Counted from the stretch's first letter, positions 1 to 12,972 are shown. The stretch: DNA of 64,000 bases from Desulfolutivibrio sulfodismutans DSM 3696 (GCF_013376455.1 NZ_CP045504.1:310001-374000); one strand, 5' to 3'. The notes: generated by a model not told the origin, from the letters alone. Translations and numbers: made by a program.

Positions 1-680
1 GGGTCTTGGTGACCACCCTGACCAAGCGCATGGCCGAGGATCTGACGGATTATTTCAACGCCATGGGGGTCACCTCCCGGTATCTGCATTCGGACATCGA
101 CACCCTGGAGCGGGTGGCCATCATCCAGGCCCTGCGCCAGGGGGAATTCGCCGTGCTGGTGGGCATCAACCTGCTGCGCGAGGGCCTGGACATCCCCGAG
201 GTCTCCCTGGTGGCCATCCTTGACGCGGACAAGGAAGGATTTTTACGCTCCACGCGCTCCCTGGTGCAGACCTTTGGCCGGGCGGCCCGCAACGCCGCCG
301 GGAAGGTGATCCTCTACGCCGACAAGGTGACCGGCTCCATGCACACGGCCATGGAGGAGACCAGCCGCCGCCGGGAGAAGCAGGAGGCCTACAACCGGGA
401 GTGGGGCATCACCCCGGCCACCGTGCGCAAGGATATGGAAAACGTCCTGGATTCCCTGTACAGCCAGATTCGCGACGAGACGGCCCAGGCGGCGCGGATC
501 CTGGCCGCCGAGGACACGGGCGAATACGGGGTGACCCCGGCGTCCATGAAACAGACCATCCGCCGCCTGGAGCGGGAGATGCGCGCGGCGGCCAAGGAAC
601 TGGCCTTCGAGCGCGCGGCGGCCCTGCGTGACCGCATCACGGCCCTGCGCGAAAAGCTTCTAAGCCTGGGAGAGGCATGA
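1..680 (+). CDS. uvrB: UvrABC system protein B, C-terminal part (runs in from left edge)
   Basis: About 225 C-terminal residues of UvrB, the damage-verifying helicase-like subunit of nucleotide excision repair. The frame is already open at base 3, so the gene begins outside the window. Helicase motifs V and VI are visible ([14 protein letters not shown] near residues 55-68, then QTFGRAARN near 90-98). A C-terminal UVR coiled coil that contacts UvrC follows (about residues 180-222, [20 protein letters not shown]). The TGA stop overlaps the ATG of the channel gene (ATGA), which implies translational coupling. The family assignment is firm; only the 5' end is missing because of the window edge. 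Confidence 0.97.
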   Translation, partial: VLVTTLTKRMAEDLTDYFNAMGVTSRYLHSDIDTLERVAIIQALRQGEFAVLVGINLLREGLDIPEVSLVAILDADKEGFLRSTRSLVQTFGRAARNAAGKVILYADKVTGSMHTAMEETSRRREKQEAYNREWGITPATVRKDMENVLDSLYSQIRDETAQAARILAAEDTGEYGVTPASMKQTIRRLEREMRAAAKELAFERAAALRDRITALREKLLSLGEA

Positions 681-1717
681 ACTCCATCAAGCTGCGCGGA
701 CGCGTGCTGACGATGCAGCACCGTCTGGGAATATTCTGGCCCATCGTCATCGGCTGCGTGATCATGTCCGCCGTTGTGGCGGCGGGCGTGGCCTCGTATA
801 TGATCATCGAGGGCTGGCCCTTTTTCGATAGCCTCTACCAGGTCATCATCACCCTTTCCACGGTGGGTTTCCAGGAGGTCAATCCGCTCTCCGAGCAGGG
901 GCGGGTGGCCACCATGCTTTTGATCGTGTGCGGCGTGGGCAGCTTCGCCTATCTGGTGGGGTCGTTCACCCAGGTGCTCATTGAGGGACGTCTGCAAGAA
1001 ATTTGGGGGAGGCGGCGGGTGCAAAAAGCCATCGACAAGCTGACCGGACATATCATCATTTGCGGCTGCGGCCGGATCGGGGCCATCGTGACCGAGAAGG
1101 TCTTGGACGAGGGACACGGCGTGGTGGTCATCGAAAAAAATCCCGAGGTGGTGCGGGAGCTTGAGGAAAAGGGCATCCTGCACCTGTCCGGGGACGCCAC
1201 GGACGACGATGTGCTCATCGCGGCCGGGATCGACCGGGCCAAGTCCCTGGTGGCCGCGCTGCACCAGGAGGCGGCCAACGTCTACGTCACCCTCACCGCC
1301 CGGCAGATCAACCCCAGGCTGTTTATCGTGGCCCGGGCCGACACCGCGCCGCACATCCCCAAGCTCAAGCGGGCCGGGGCGGACCAGGTGCTCATCCCGC
1401 ACCTGTTCGGCGGCATCCGCATGGCCCAATCGGTTTTGCGGCCCACGGTCACAAGCTTCCTGGAACTGGCCCTGGGCGGCGGCGACATCGACCTCCAGAT
1501 GGAGGAGCTCCGGGTGGAGGCCGACTCCGAGGTGGTGAACCAGAATCTCATCGAGTCCAAGATACGGCCGCGCTTCGACCTGATCATCATCGGCATCAAG
1601 AAATCGAGCGGGGAGATGGTGTTCAACCCCCAGCCCCAGACCGTGCTCGAGGCCGGGGACACCATGATCCTGGTGGGCAAGGGCGAGGATCTGGACCGGC
1701 TGCGGGAGATTCTGTAG
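677..1717 (+). CDS. Potassium channel family protein with RCK (TrkA-N/TrkA-C) domains
   Basis: A 346-residue inner-membrane K+ channel subunit of the two-helix MthK/Kch type. TM1 lies near residues 20-43 and TM2 near 72-95. Between them is the pore loop with the selectivity-filter-like sequence STVGF (about 62-66). The cytoplasmic part has a Rossmann RCK fold starting at about residue 117 ([13 protein letters not shown], with the acidic IEKNPE end of beta-2) and a C-terminal TrkA-C lobe (about 260-346). The ATG overlaps the uvrB stop by four bases. Ion selectivity and the gating ligand are inferred from family membership; the filter reads TVGF rather than TVGYG. Confidence 0.9.
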   Translation: MNSIKLRGRVLTMQHRLGIFWPIVIGCVIMSAVVAAGVASYMIIEGWPFFDSLYQVIITLSTVGFQEVNPLSEQGRVATMLLIVCGVGSFAYLVGSFTQVLIEGRLQEIWGRRRVQKAIDKLTGHIIICGCGRIGAIVTEKVLDEGHGVVVIEKNPEVVRELEEKGILHLSGDATDDDVLIAAGIDRAKSLVAALHQEAANVYVTLTARQINPRLFIVARADTAPHIPKLKRAGADQVLIPHLFGGIRMAQSVLRPTVTSFLELALGGGDIDLQMEELRVEADSEVVNQNLIESKIRPRFDLIIIGIKKSSGEMVFNPQPQTVLEAGDTMILVGKGEDLDRLREIL

Positions 1718-1850
1718 CCGGAAGGCAGGCACGCCGGTGACGATGGGCCGGGGGATTGTTCCGGAGCTGGAAGGTCTTCGCCCGCAGGATTGTTGTCCCT
1801 GGGACGCGGCCTGCAGTTGCAAGAGCGGATGTGCAGGGCGTCCTTTCCCG

Positions 1851-4683
<2,833 letters not shown>

Positions 4684-4723
4684 TTCCTCTTTTTGTTGGA
4701 CGCGCAGCCGTTTGTTTTTATAA

Positions 4724-4762
4724 GGGATTCCAAAGGGCCAAGGCCCTTTGGCCGCCGGAGGC
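4724..4762 (+). repeat. Dispersed 39-nt palindromic element, copy A
   Basis: A hairpin with arms CCAAAGGGCC/GGCCCTTTGG (4730-4739 and 4742-4751) inside a longer block GGGATTCCAAAGGGC-CAAG-GCCCTTTGGCCGCCGGAGGC. The block recurs at 56093-56131 on the opposite strand with only the four central bases changed. It sits in the 150-base gap between ligA and dapB. No T-run follows, so it is better called a REP-like element than a terminator. Confidence 0.8.
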
Positions 4763-4836
4763 ATCCATCCCGGCCTTGCACTCGGTCGCGGCCGGGCGGT
4801 TTTTCATAGGCACCTTTTTTAACGCGGGAGACGGAC

Positions 4837-5622
4837 ATGAGCGTGTGTGACGTGGTCATCATGGGGGCGCGGGGGCGCATGGGGTCCACCCTGATCCAAC
4901 TGGTCCGGGCCAATCCGGACTACCGGCTGGCGGCCGTGGTGGAGCGGCCGGGGAACGAGGCCGGGCTTTCGGAGTATGGCTGCGTGGCCGGGTCGGACCT
5001 GGCTGCGGTGCTGCCCCAGGTTCCCGGGGCGGTGGTCATCGACTTCACCTCCCCGGCCTGTTCCGTGGCGACGGCCAAGATCGCCGTGGCCGCCGGGAAT
5101 CCGCTGGTCGTCGGGACCACCGGGCTGGACAAGGATCAGCTCGCCGCCGTGGCCCAGGCCGCCACGGCCGGACGGGTGTTTTTTGCGCCGAACATGAGCG
5201 TGGGCATCAACGTGCTGTTGTCCGTGCTGCCCGCCCTGGTGAAGAGGCTCGGGGACGCCTACAACATGGAGGTCATGGAGATCCACCATAACCGCAAGGC
5301 CGATTCCCCCAGCGGCACGGCCATAAAAATCGGGCAATGCCTGGCCGAGGCCGCCGGGCGCGACTTCGACGCCGTGAAGAAATGTTGCCGGGAGGGCATC
5401 ATCGGCCCGCGTCCGGCTAAGGAGATCGGCATTCAGGCCCTGCGCGGCGGGGACGTGGTGGGCGACCATACGGTCTATTTCTTCGGTCCCGGCGAGCGCA
5501 TTGAGGTCACCCACCGGGCCCATTCCCGGGATACGTTGGCCCAGGGGGCGCTTCGGGCTGCGGCCTGGCTGCCGGGGCAGAAGCCGGGACGGCTGTATGG
5601 AATGCCCGATATGCTGGGGTGA
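4837..5622 (+). CDS. dapB: 4-hydroxy-tetrahydrodipicolinate reductase
   Basis: A 261-residue DapB, the NAD(P)H-dependent reductase of the diaminopimelate/lysine pathway. The nucleotide-binding loop GARGRMG is at residues 8-14. The catalytic/substrate motif [13 protein letters not shown] lies at about 149-161 and GTTGLD near 90-95. The length is typical. ATG 4837 follows GGGAGACGGAC at good spacing. It forms a metabolic pair with lysA further along the window (49669), although the two are not adjacent. A diverged copy of its last codons is found 75 bases downstream (see the remnant at 5678). Confidence 0.96.
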   Translation: MSVCDVVIMGARGRMGSTLIQLVRANPDYRLAAVVERPGNEAGLSEYGCVAGSDLAAVLPQVPGAVVIDFTSPACSVATAKIAVAAGNPLVVGTTGLDKDQLAAVAQAATAGRVFFAPNMSVGINVLLSVLPALVKRLGDAYNMEVMEIHHNRKADSPSGTAIKIGQCLAEAAGRDFDAVKKCCREGIIGPRPAKEIGIQALRGGDVVGDHTVYFFGPGERIEVTHRAHSRDTLAQGALRAAAWLPGQKPGRLYGMPDMLG

Positions 5623-5643
5623 CGCCGGACAAAAGGATTTTCT

Positions 5644-5673
5644 CCATAAAAAATACATTCGTATTTTTTATGG
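5644..5673. terminator. AT-rich perfect hairpin between convergent genes
   Basis: Inverted repeat CCATAAAAAATAC-ATTC-GTATTTTTTATGG with 13-base perfect arms and a 4-base loop. It lies between dapB (plus) and the histidine kinase gene (minus). The U-run sits inside the stem, so either strand could act as a terminator, but it lacks the usual GC-rich stem. Confidence 0.5.
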
Positions 5674-5677
5674 GGCG

Positions 5678-5712
5678 TTTTGCGGCCTGCCGGACATGTT
5701 GGGCTGACGCCG
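5678..5712 (+). pseudogene. Diverged remnant of the dapB 3' end
   Basis: Bases here read GLPDMLG-stop-CGCCGGA in frame, mirroring the true dapB end GMPDMLG-stop-CGCCGGA at 5602-5630. Five of the six changed codons differ only at the third base (the other is Met/Leu). This suggests the terminal scrap of a homologous dapB allele rather than a chance match or a recent copy. Confidence 0.55.
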
Positions 5713-5766
5713 GAGCCTCGCGCGCTGCGGCCATGATGGACGACCGGCCGCTTGGCCCTGCGGGGG

Positions 5767-7629
5767 TCAGGCGGCCGGAGCCGGTTCGGCGTGCTGGGCC
5801 ATCTTGGCCTTCATATGCTCCAACACCTGCTCCAGGGCCTTTTCCACATCCACCAGGGCGGCGGCGGAGCCTTCCCGGTTCCCCGCCCGGGCCGCCGTGT
5901 CCAGGGCCTTGGCCATGGCGCTTAAGTGCTTGGCCCCCATGGTGGCGGAGGCCCCCTTGAGGGAATGGGCCAGAAAGGCCAGCTTTTCCAGGTCCGGGGC
6001 CGTGGCGGCCTGGCGCATGGCTTCGATCATGCCCGGTTTCTCCTCCACGAAGGCCGTAAACAGCTTCAGCACGAAGGCGGCGTTGCCCCGGGCTTTCTCC
6101 AAAAGCCAGCCGAAGTCCAGAATCTCCGGATCGTCGCAGGGCGGCGCAGCGGGCAGGCGTCCCTTCCGGGCCAGCACCCGCAGAAGGGATGCCGAAATCT
6201 CCGGCAGGCCCACGGGCTTGGGAAGGTAGTCGTCCATCCCGGCCTGCAGGAAGGTCTCCCGATCCCCCTTGTGGGCGTGGGCCGTAAGCGCAATGATGGG
6301 CACCTCGGGGTCGATCCGGCCGTCCGTGGCGCTGCGGATGATCCGGGTGGCCTCCATGCCGTCCATCTCCGGCATCTGGATGTCCATGAGCACGGCGTCC
6401 ACCCGGCTTTTCTCCAGAACCTTGACCGCCCGCAGGCCGGTATGGGCGGCGATCACCGAGTGGCCGCTTTGCTCCAAAAGCTCCCGGATGAACATCTGGT
6501 TCACCGGGTTGTCCTCGGCCAAAAGGATGGTCAGGGGGGGCAGGGCGTTTTCCCAGGCCGCGCCGTGATCCCCGCCTGCGGCCTCGGGCGGAGTCCGCTC
6601 CCCGGCCGGGCGCAGGTTCACCCGGAAGGAAAAGACGCTGCCTTTGCCTTCCTCGCTGGAGACGTCGATCTCCCCGCCCATCATGGTCACGAGTTCCTTG
6701 AAGATCGACAGCCCAAGCCCCGCCCCCCGGTACTTGCGGGTGGGGGAGGGATCGGCCTGGGTGAAGCTCTCGAAGATGGCGTCGAGTTTTCCCGCCGGGA
6801 TGCCGATGCCGGTGTCGCGCACGGTGAACGCCAGACGGGGCGCGTCCGGATGCAAAGACAGGTCGGAGTCCAGGGATACTTCCACCTCGACATGCCCTTT
6901 GTCTGTGAATTTGACGGCGTTTCCCACCAGGTTGATGAGCACCTGGCGCAGACGGATAGGGTCTCCCACGACAATCTTTGGAACCCCGTCCTCGATATGG
7001 GCCGAGAGCGCCAGTCCCTTTTGTTCCGCCAGGGGGGCGAAGACCGTGATGGCGCTGTCCACGGTCTCCCGCAGGGCGAAGGCCGTGGCGGCCAGTTCCA
7101 GCTTCCCGGCCGTGATCCGGGCGCTGTCCAGGATGTCGTTGATGATCTCCAGAAGCGACGCCGCCGAGTGCCGGACCATCTCCAGGTATTCCCGCTGCTT
7201 GCGGCTTAAAGACGTGGCCAGGGTGAGTTCGGTCATGCCCAGGATGCCGATCATGGGCGTGCGCAGTTCGTGGCTCATGTTGGTCAAAAAAACGCTCTTG
7301 GCCGCCTCGGCGGCCTTGGTGGCCGCCCGGGCCCGGCCCATCTCCGCCTCGGCCGCCTCGGCCTGGGACGGGGGAATCATGGCCAGGATCACCTCGCGCC
7401 CCTTGGTCGGCAAGGGAAAAAGGCGCAGGGGACCGGTCCCGGGCAGGTCGAGGATGCTGCCGTCGCGCAAGGGGCCGGGGAAGGGCTTGCCGGCCCCGCC
7501 ACCCAGCAGGGTCCGGGCCCGGGGCCCGGCCTCAAGGATGGTCCCTTCCGGGGCCACGGCGCACAGGGCCGATCCGCACAGGCGTTCCAGTTCGGGGAGG
7601 CTTAGGGGAAATCGTGAGTCGCGGGCCAT
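5767..7629 (-). CDS. Hybrid histidine kinase (HisKA-HATPase-receiver-HPt), BarA/EvgS-like
   Basis: A 620-residue hybrid sensor kinase. A short PAS-like N-terminal region (about 10-100) shows no membrane segment, so it is probably cytoplasmic. A coiled linker leads to HisKA with the phospho-acceptor His in MSHELRTP (about 135). The HATPase has N-box GNAVKFTD, G1 DTGIGIP and G2 GAGLGL. The receiver starts at [11 protein letters not shown] with phospho-Asp in [14 protein letters not shown]-terminal HPt domain ends the protein (AHSLKGAS). ATG 7629 was preferred over an upstream frame that overlaps rtcB. It starts 19 bases after the rtcB stop on the same strand, so the two are probably co-transcribed. 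The signal sensed is unknown. Confidence 0.9.
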   Translation of the reverse strand: MARDSRFPLSLPELERLCGSALCAVAPEGTILEAGPRARTLLGGGAGKPFPGPLRDGSILDLPGTGPLRLFPLPTKGREVILAMIPPSQAEAAEAEMGRARAATKAAEAAKSVFLTNMSHELRTPMIGILGMTELTLATSLSRKQREYLEMVRHSAASLLEIINDILDSARITAGKLELAATAFALRETVDSAITVFAPLAEQKGLALSAHIEDGVPKIVVGDPIRLRQVLINLVGNAVKFTDKGHVEVEVSLDSDLSLHPDAPRLAFTVRDTGIGIPAGKLDAIFESFTQADPSPTRKYRGAGLGLSIFKELVTMMGGEIDVSSEEGKGSVFSFRVNLRPAGERTPPEAAGGDHGAAWENALPPLTILLAEDNPVNQMFIRELLEQSGHSVIAAHTGLRAVKVLEKSRVDAVLMDIQMPEMDGMEATRIIRSATDGRIDPEVPIIALTAHAHKGDRETFLQAGMDDYLPKPVGLPEISASLLRVLARKGRLPAAPPCDDPEILDFGWLLEKARGNAAFVLKLFTAFVEEKPGMIEAMRQAATAPDLEKLAFLAHSLKGASATMGAKHLSAMAKALDTAARAGNREGSAAALVDVEKALEQVLEHMKAKMAQHAEPAPAA

Positions 7630-7648
7630 GGATTCCTCGTTGGCGTCA

Positions 7649-9076
7649 TCAGCCTTTGATGCAGGCCAGGGGGCGCACCCGGGCGGTCTTTGCGGCCAGT
7701 TCCGCCCGGCATGCCGCGTCCGCCACGGCCTCGATGTTTTTGTAGGCCCCGGGGGCCTCTTCGGACAGTCCCCGGAAGTCGTGGGCCCGAACGGCGACAC
7801 CCATGTGCTCCAGGTCTTCCAGTACCGTGCGGGGCTTGAAATGCCGGGCGGCCTGTTTTCGGCTCATGGCCCGCCCTGCGCCGTGGCAGGCCGAGGCGAA
7901 GGCGCGCGTTTCCGCTGCGGCGGTCCCGGAGAGGATGAACGAGGCCGTGCCCATGCTGCCGCCCACCAGCACCGGCTGACCGGCGGCGGCAAGCCCGGGC
8001 GGCAGGTCCGGATGCCCGGGACCAAGCGACCGGGTGGCCCCCTTGCGATGCACGAACAGCAGCCGTGGGACGCCGTCCACCATGTGGGTCTCAGCCTTGC
8101 AGGTGTTGTGGGACACGTCGTAGAGCAGCGCCAACCTGGAGCCGGGAAACATCTCCGCAAACACCTCGCGGACCATGTGGGTGAGGATCTGGCGGTTGGC
8201 CAGGGCGGCGTTGATGCCCGAGCGCATGGCCCCCAGATAGCGTTGCCCCAGATCCGAAGCGATGGGCGCGTGGGCCAGTTCCCGGTCCGGGAAGGACACC
8301 CCGGTTTTGGCGGCGTGGTCGTGCATGCGTTTCAGATAGTCCGTGCCGATCTGGTGTCCCAGCCCCCGGGAGCCGCAGTGGATGGCGACCGCCACCTGTC
8401 CCGGATGCAGGCCGTACAGCCCTGCGGCCGCGTCGTTGAAAATTTCCTCCACCACCTGCACTTCCAGATAGTGGTTTCCGGCCCCCAGGGTGCCCATCTG
8501 GTCTTTCTGGCGGGCCTTGGCGGCCTCGGAAACCATCTCCGGCCTGGCCCCGTCCATACGGCCCCGCTCTTCGATGCGATCCAGGTCGGCCTTTTCTCCA
8601 AACCCCCGGGACACCGCCCAGACCGCCCCCCCGGCCAGCATGGCGTCCAGTTCCCCGGCCGTCAGGCGTACGGCCCCGGTGCTGCCCACCCCGGCCGGGA
8701 TGCGCGAGAACAGCGCATCGGCCAGGGCCGGGACGCGACCGGCCAGATCATCGGCGAAAAGGTTGCTCACCAGGGTGCGCACCCCGCAGGCGATGTCGAA
8801 CCCCACCCCGCCCGCTGAAACGACGCCGGTGTCGGGATCGAAGGCGGCCACCCCGCCGATGGGGAAGCCGTAGCCGGAGTGGGCGTCGGGCATGGCGAAG
8901 CTGGCCGTGACGATTCCCGGCAGGCTGGCCACGTTTTTGACCTGCGCCAACACCGTGTCTTCCATATCCTCAATCAGGCGCTTGTCCGCGTAGATGCGAC
9001 CTGGGACACGCATGGCCCCCGTACGGGGAACCTCCCAGATCCATCCGTCGATGCGTCGAAGTTCGGAAATCCGCAT
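7649..9076 (-). CDS. rtcB: RNA-splicing ligase RtcB
   Basis: A 475-residue RtcB, a GTP- and Mn-dependent ligase that joins RNA 2',3'-cyclic phosphate or 3'-phosphate ends to 5'-OH ends in tRNA or damaged-RNA repair. Family motifs visible are GGVGFDIACGVR, GNHYLEVQ, HCGSRGLGHQ, DVSHN and the guanylylation motif CHGAGR near residue 400. The length matches the long archaeal-type RtcB rather than the 408-residue E. coli protein. ATG 9076 begins the conserved MRISELRRIDGWIWEVP start; an ATG at 9106 would add ten residues. No RtcA or RtcR neighbour is seen. The downstream partner is a hybrid kinase. Confidence 0.95.
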   Translation of the reverse strand: MRISELRRIDGWIWEVPRTGAMRVPGRIYADKRLIEDMEDTVLAQVKNVASLPGIVTASFAMPDAHSGYGFPIGGVAAFDPDTGVVSAGGVGFDIACGVRTLVSNLFADDLAGRVPALADALFSRIPAGVGSTGAVRLTAGELDAMLAGGAVWAVSRGFGEKADLDRIEERGRMDGARPEMVSEAAKARQKDQMGTLGAGNHYLEVQVVEEIFNDAAAGLYGLHPGQVAVAIHCGSRGLGHQIGTDYLKRMHDHAAKTGVSFPDRELAHAPIASDLGQRYLGAMRSGINAALANRQILTHMVREVFAEMFPGSRLALLYDVSHNTCKAETHMVDGVPRLLFVHRKGATRSLGPGHPDLPPGLAAAGQPVLVGGSMGTASFILSGTAAAETRAFASACHGAGRAMSRKQAARHFKPRTVLEDLEHMGVAVRAHDFRGLSEEAPGAYKNIEAVADAACRAELAAKTARVRPLACIKG

Positions 9077-9136
9077 ACGAAACCATCCCATGGGCATGCT
9101 GGCCATGCATCAACCCGCACATCGCCAGCATAGACA

Positions 9137-9167
9137 AGCATAGTCCATGGGGAAGGAATTTTGTCAA
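9137..9167 (-). promoter_or_regulatory. Possible sigma-70 promoter upstream of rtcB
   Basis: On the minus strand a perfect TTGACA box (9162-9167) is followed after 19 bases by TATGCT (9137-9142), about 60 bases before the rtcB start. The spacer is longer than the ideal 17, so this is a candidate only. Confidence 0.35.
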
Positions 9168-9206
9168 GACAATCCTGCGGCGGCGGGACGGTGAGCGCAA
9201 TCCGGG

Positions 9207-10466
9207 TCAGTTGGCGGGGAAGGCCTTGAGAATGGCGTCCACGGCGACGGCGTTGCCGTGGGGGGTGAAGTGGGTGTCCGTGGGCCAATACAGCTCGGCG
9301 GCGTCGTCGCGGCCGACCAGGAGCGGCTCCAGGTCCAGGACCGGAAACCCGGCCTCCTCGGCCGCAGAAACGGCAAAGGCCGTGAGCTGGTTGAAGTTTT
9401 TCACCACCACCGGGGCCTCTTTGGCGAAGGGGGCGTTTTTGTCCAGACGGCTGGCGTCGATGCGCGGGTAGAGCACCTGCAAGGCGGTGGGAATGACCAC
9501 AAAGCGCACGTCGAGCCCGCGTTCCCGGGCGATGCGGGCCATTTCCGCAAAGACCGCCCGCAGTTCCTCCTCTTCCTTGGGGCCAAACCAGGCCATATTC
9601 AACAGGGTGCGGTAGAAGGGGTGAAAGGCATAGGCGGTGTCCGGCGCGGGGGCCTTGAGATGGACCGGATAATATCCCAGGGTCGGGTTCCGGGGCTGGC
9701 CCGGGGTCTGCGAACCGCCCTCCTGGCGTGCCAGGGCGTTGGATTCGCGGAGATATGTGAGGAGGTTGCGGATGGATTCCAGCCACAGGTGCCGGGCCGG
9801 TCCCACCATTTCGTCCTGCTGCCGCTGCCGGTAGACGAGGATGTCCGCCGAGAGATCGTTGCCCAGATAAAGGAGGACATAGACGGTCTTGCCCGAGAAC
9901 CGGTTTTCCGGGCCCAGGCTGTCGCCGGTCAGGGTGTCCAGGAGCCGGGCATAGTGGGCCAGGCCGTAGCCGCCCTTGCAGGCGGCATAGTCGGGAATCC
10001 CGGTCTTTACTTCGAAGAGGCGGTAGATGGTGTTGTCCGTGCCGGAGCCCGCCCCGTAGCAGAAGGAGTCGCCCAGAAAGAGCACCTTGGCTTGGGACGG
10101 GGACTTGTCGTTCCACCACCCCAGGGAGTCCACGGCGGAGAGCTGCACCATGGGGGGGCTCTCCATGGGGACGCCGTAGGCCCGGTAGGTGTCGTCCACG
10201 CTGACCGTGGTCTCCGTCCTCCCGGGTTCATTGACGAAGCCTTTGAGCCAGGGGCGGTAGTCGGGATGCCGGAAGGCGGCGAAAACCCCGTGGGAGTAGA
10301 GGAGCTCCTTCTGGGTGGGGGAGAAAAAGGACAGTTTGGCCCCGAGATGGTACAACAGGACGTCCGTGGTCATCAGAACGGTGTAGCCGAGCAGGCAGAT
10401 CACGGCCAGGGTACGGACGATGGAGCGGATCAGGTCAATGGGACGTCGAGGCGTGGGGGTGGTCAT
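9207..10466 (-). CDS. AlgX/AlgJ-like SGNH-hydrolase-fold membrane protein
   Basis: A 419-residue protein with one N-terminal membrane anchor (about residues 18-38) and a periplasmic SGNH-type domain. The Ser block is FLGDSFCYGAG (about 130-140). The oxyanion Asn block is LYLGNDLS, and the Asp/His block DTHFTPHGN lies near the C-terminus. The DTHFTPHG pattern is typical of AlgX/AlgJ-type polysaccharide O-acetyltransferases and related SGNH proteins. No MBOAT acetyl donor protein is adjacent, so the substrate is unknown. It precedes rtcB on the same strand with a 130-base gap. Confidence 0.72.
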   Translation of the reverse strand: MTTPTPRRPIDLIRSIVRTLAVICLLGYTVLMTTDVLLYHLGAKLSFFSPTQKELLYSHGVFAAFRHPDYRPWLKGFVNEPGRTETTVSVDDTYRAYGVPMESPPMVQLSAVDSLGWWNDKSPSQAKVLFLGDSFCYGAGSGTDNTIYRLFEVKTGIPDYAACKGGYGLAHYARLLDTLTGDSLGPENRFSGKTVYVLLYLGNDLSADILVYRQRQQDEMVGPARHLWLESIRNLLTYLRESNALARQEGGSQTPGQPRNPTLGYYPVHLKAPAPDTAYAFHPFYRTLLNMAWFGPKEEEELRAVFAEMARIARERGLDVRFVVIPTALQVLYPRIDASRLDKNAPFAKEAPVVVKNFNQLTAFAVSAAEEAGFPVLDLEPLLVGRDDAAELYWPTDTHFTPHGNAVAVDAILKAFPAN

Positions 10467-10532
10467 GAAGGATGCCGTGTGGGGCGCGCGGCGCGTCCCG
10501 AAAAGGGAAGCGCGCCGCGCGGCAGACCCGTG

Positions 10533-10964
10533 TTACATGCTGTAGAGGGTGTCGCCGGGGATGATGGTGATGCCGTTTTTCGTGAGCACCTCAATGGCCT
10601 GGTCGGTGCGGTCGAAGCGGAAGATGATGGTGGCGGCCTTGGAGCTTTGCTGCACGAAGGCGTACATGTATTCCACGTTGATGCCCTGGCTGCTCAGCAT
10701 GTTCAGGATGGAGTGCAGGCCGCCCGGCGTATCCGGCACCTGCACGGCCACCACGGCGTTGCGGCCCACGGTGAACCCGCCGTCCTTCAAGGTTTTTTTG
10801 GCCTTTTCGTGGTCGCTGACGATCAGGCGCAGGATACCGAAATCCGAGGTGTCGGCCAAAGACAGGGCCCGGATGTTGATTTTCGCCTCGGCCAGGAGCC
10901 TGGCGACTTCCTCCAGGCGGCCGGCGCGGTTTTCCAGGAAAATGGAAATCTGTTCGGCTTTCAT
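10533..10964 (-). CDS. Tandem ACT-domain protein, partner of the PaaK ligase
   Basis: A 143-residue protein made of two ACT domains (residues 3-68 and 72-140), small-molecule-binding regulatory folds usually specific for amino acids. Family signs are [20 protein letters not shown] and [20 protein letters not shown]. It lies 52 bases downstream of paaK on the same strand. In many anaerobes such an ACT protein accompanies an aryl-acid CoA ligase, where it probably senses aromatic amino acids or their 2-oxoacid products. The role here is inferred from that pairing. Confidence 0.85.
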   Translation of the reverse strand: MKAEQISIFLENRAGRLEEVARLLAEAKINIRALSLADTSDFGILRLIVSDHEKAKKTLKDGGFTVGRNAVVAVQVPDTPGGLHSILNMLSSQGINVEYMYAFVQQSSKAATIIFRFDRTDQAIEVLTKNGITIIPGDTLYSM

Positions 10965-11016
10965 GTGTTACCCCTTTGGTCGCATCGGGCGAACGGACCC
11001 GGTTTGCTGCCGTGCC

Positions 11017-12321
11017 TTACGATGAGTTGCGCATGTCCACGATGCGCTTGGCCTTGCCCTCGGAACGCTGGATGGAACGCGGCTCGACCAGCTTCACCGC
11101 AGCCGTGACACCCAGGAACTCCTTGATATGCTTTTGTATCTTGCCGCCCAGGCGTTGTAAATTCTTGATTTCGTCCGAGAAGATCTTTTCGTCCACCTCA
11201 ACCTGCACCTCCAGGGTGTCCAGGTTGCCCTCGCGCTTGACCAGAAGCTGGTAATGCGGGGTGAGTCCCTGGGTCTCCAGAAGGATGCTCTCGATCTGGG
11301 AGGGGAAGACGTTGACCCCCCGGATGATCAGCATGTCGTCGCTGCGGCCCATGACCCGGTGCATGCGGGCAAAGGTCCGGCCGCACCGGCAGGGGGTGAA
11401 GTTTAGGCTGGTGATGTCCCGGGTGCGGTAGCGGATCAACGGCTGGGCTTCCTTGCACAGGGTGGTGATGACCAGTTCGCCTGTCTCGCCCGGGGGCAGG
11501 GGCTCCTTGGTCACCGGGTCGATGATTTCCAAAAGGAAATGGTCTTCCTGAAGGTGCGCCCCGGCCTGGGCCTCGATGCATTCGATGCCCACGCCCGGCC
11601 CCATGATCTCGGACAGGCCGTAGATGTCGATGGCCTTGATGCCGAGCTTGGTCTCAATGTCCCGGCGCATCTCCTCGGTCCAGGGCTCGGCCCCGAATAC
11701 GCCGATGCGAAGCGGCAGCTCCTTGATGTCGATGCCCGATTCCAGGGCTGTCTCGTACAAAAAGAGGCTGTAGGACGGGGTACAGCAGATCACCGTGGCC
11801 CCGAAGTCGCGCAAAAGGATCACCTGGCGCTTGGTGCTGCCCCCGGACATCGGGATGGTGGTGGCCCCCAGGCGTTCCGCGCCGTAGTGCGCCCCGAGTC
11901 CGCCGGTAAAAAGTCCGTAGCCGTAGGCTACGTGGATGATGTCCCGCTTGGTGGCCCCGGCCGCCACCAGGGAACGGGCCATGAGCGTGGCCCAGTTCTC
12001 CACGTCGCGCTTGGTGTAGCCCACCACCGTGGCCTTGCCCGTGGTGCCCGAGGAGGCGTGGATGCGCACCACGTTGTCCTTGGGAACGGCGAAAAGGCCA
12101 TAGGGATAGTGGTTGCGCAGATCCTGCTTTTCGGTGAAGGGCAGATACCTGACGTCGGCCAGGCTTTGGATGTCCGAGGGGCGTATCCCGGCGTCGTCGA
12201 AGGATTTCCGGTAGAAGGGGACGTTGGCGTATACCCGGTCCACGAGGCCTTTCAGACGCCGAAGCTGGAGGACTTCAAGTTCTTCCCTGGGCAGCGTTTC
12301 CATGTCGTCGTCGAAAATCAT
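11017..12321 (-). CDS. paaK: Phenylacetate-CoA ligase (AMP-forming)
   Basis: A 434-residue adenylate-forming ligase converting phenylacetate or a related aryl acid to its CoA thioester with ATP. Motifs are [14 protein letters not shown] (P-loop-like, about residues 92-105), [11 protein letters not shown] (about 238-248), and the C-terminal domain with [23 protein letters not shown] 12321 has a strong AAGGAGAATCCC site and begins the conserved [11 protein letters not shown] segment; the longer open frame upstream is non-coding. Paired with the ACT protein, it most likely activates or salvages aryl acids from aromatic amino acid breakdown or IOR-type metabolism. Confidence 0.94.
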   Translation of the reverse strand: MIFDDDMETLPREELEVLQLRRLKGLVDRVYANVPFYRKSFDDAGIRPSDIQSLADVRYLPFTEKQDLRNHYPYGLFAVPKDNVVRIHASSGTTGKATVVGYTKRDVENWATLMARSLVAAGATKRDIIHVAYGYGLFTGGLGAHYGAERLGATTIPMSGGSTKRQVILLRDFGATVICCTPSYSLFLYETALESGIDIKELPLRIGVFGAEPWTEEMRRDIETKLGIKAIDIYGLSEIMGPGVGIECIEAQAGAHLQEDHFLLEIIDPVTKEPLPPGETGELVITTLCKEAQPLIRYRTRDITSLNFTPCRCGRTFARMHRVMGRSDDMLIIRGVNVFPSQIESILLETQGLTPHYQLLVKREGNLDTLEVQVEVDEKIFSDEIKNLQRLGGKIQKHIKEFLGVTAAVKLVEPRSIQRSEGKAKRIVDMRNSS

Positions 12322-12540
12322 GGGATTCTCCTTGCGAAAAGACCATGGCGTAACCAGCCATTCCTGCCCGAATTTGCGCGGCCGCGTCAAGAAGTGGAAG
12401 GGAAAAAAAGGGCTTGTCCGCAATTTCGCAAGGAAGCGGCCATCCGGCGGGTTTGCGGGAACGTTCCGAATCCGGTAGAACGCCTCCGGTTGAGGTTGCT
12501 CTCCACGTAAAACCTTCGCGGCCTCGGGGTGCCGCCACTC

Positions 12541-12972
12541 ATGCCTACGGATACGAACGACGCCAAGCCCGCGCGCGGGAAAAAGAAAAAAAAGATCGAT
12601 CTGGACACCGTCCGCAAGGCCGTGCTCGTGGCCTCCTGGCTGCACGAAAAAAAGGGCCGGGACATCGTGGCCCTGGACGTCACGGGCTTAAGCCCCATCT
12701 GCGAGGCCATGGTGGCCGTGTCCGCCACGAGCGCCCGCCAGGCCAAGGCCCTGGCCGACCATACGCTGGCCATGTGCGCCGAACGGGGCATCGCCTACCT
12801 GGGCATGGAGGGCTACCGCACCGGACAGTGGGTCTTGGTCGATATGAATGACGTCCTGGTGCACATTTTTCTGGAAGAGACCAGGGATTTCTATAATATC
12901 GAAGGGTTGTGGTCTGAGGCCAAGCCCATTCCCCTTTCTTTTTCCGACGAATCGGGCAAGGGGCCGCAATGA
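12541..12972 (+). CDS. rsfS: Ribosomal silencing factor RsfS (Iojap family)
   Basis: A 143-residue RsfS that binds ribosomal protein L14 and blocks subunit joining when nutrients are short. The Iojap core runs from about residue 20 ([24 protein letters not shown]) to [15 protein letters not shown] near 122. A lysine-rich N-terminal patch (KKKKKK) precedes it. ATG 12541 is chosen over GTG 12529. The TGA overlaps the gpmI ATG (ATGA), so the two are translationally coupled. The 220-base divergent gap to paaK should hold promoters for both directions; none stands out clearly. Confidence 0.93.
   Translation: MPTDTNDAKPARGKKKKKIDLDTVRKAVLVASWLHEKKGRDIVALDVTGLSPICEAMVAVSATSARQAKALADHTLAMCAERGIAYLGMEGYRTGQWVLVDMNDVLVHIFLEETRDFYNIEGLWSEAKPIPLSFSDESGKGPQ

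Noticed and set aside
1737-1850. Cys-rich N-terminal extension of the DUF3431 protein from GTG 1737
   Set aside because: Third-position GC of these codons is much lower than in the gene body and no ribosome-binding site is evident, so ATG 1851 was used.
5501-5707. Short plus-strand ORF ending in GLPDMLG as an independent gene
   Set aside because: It overlaps dapB in another frame; its end is better explained as the dapB remnant described at 5678-5712.
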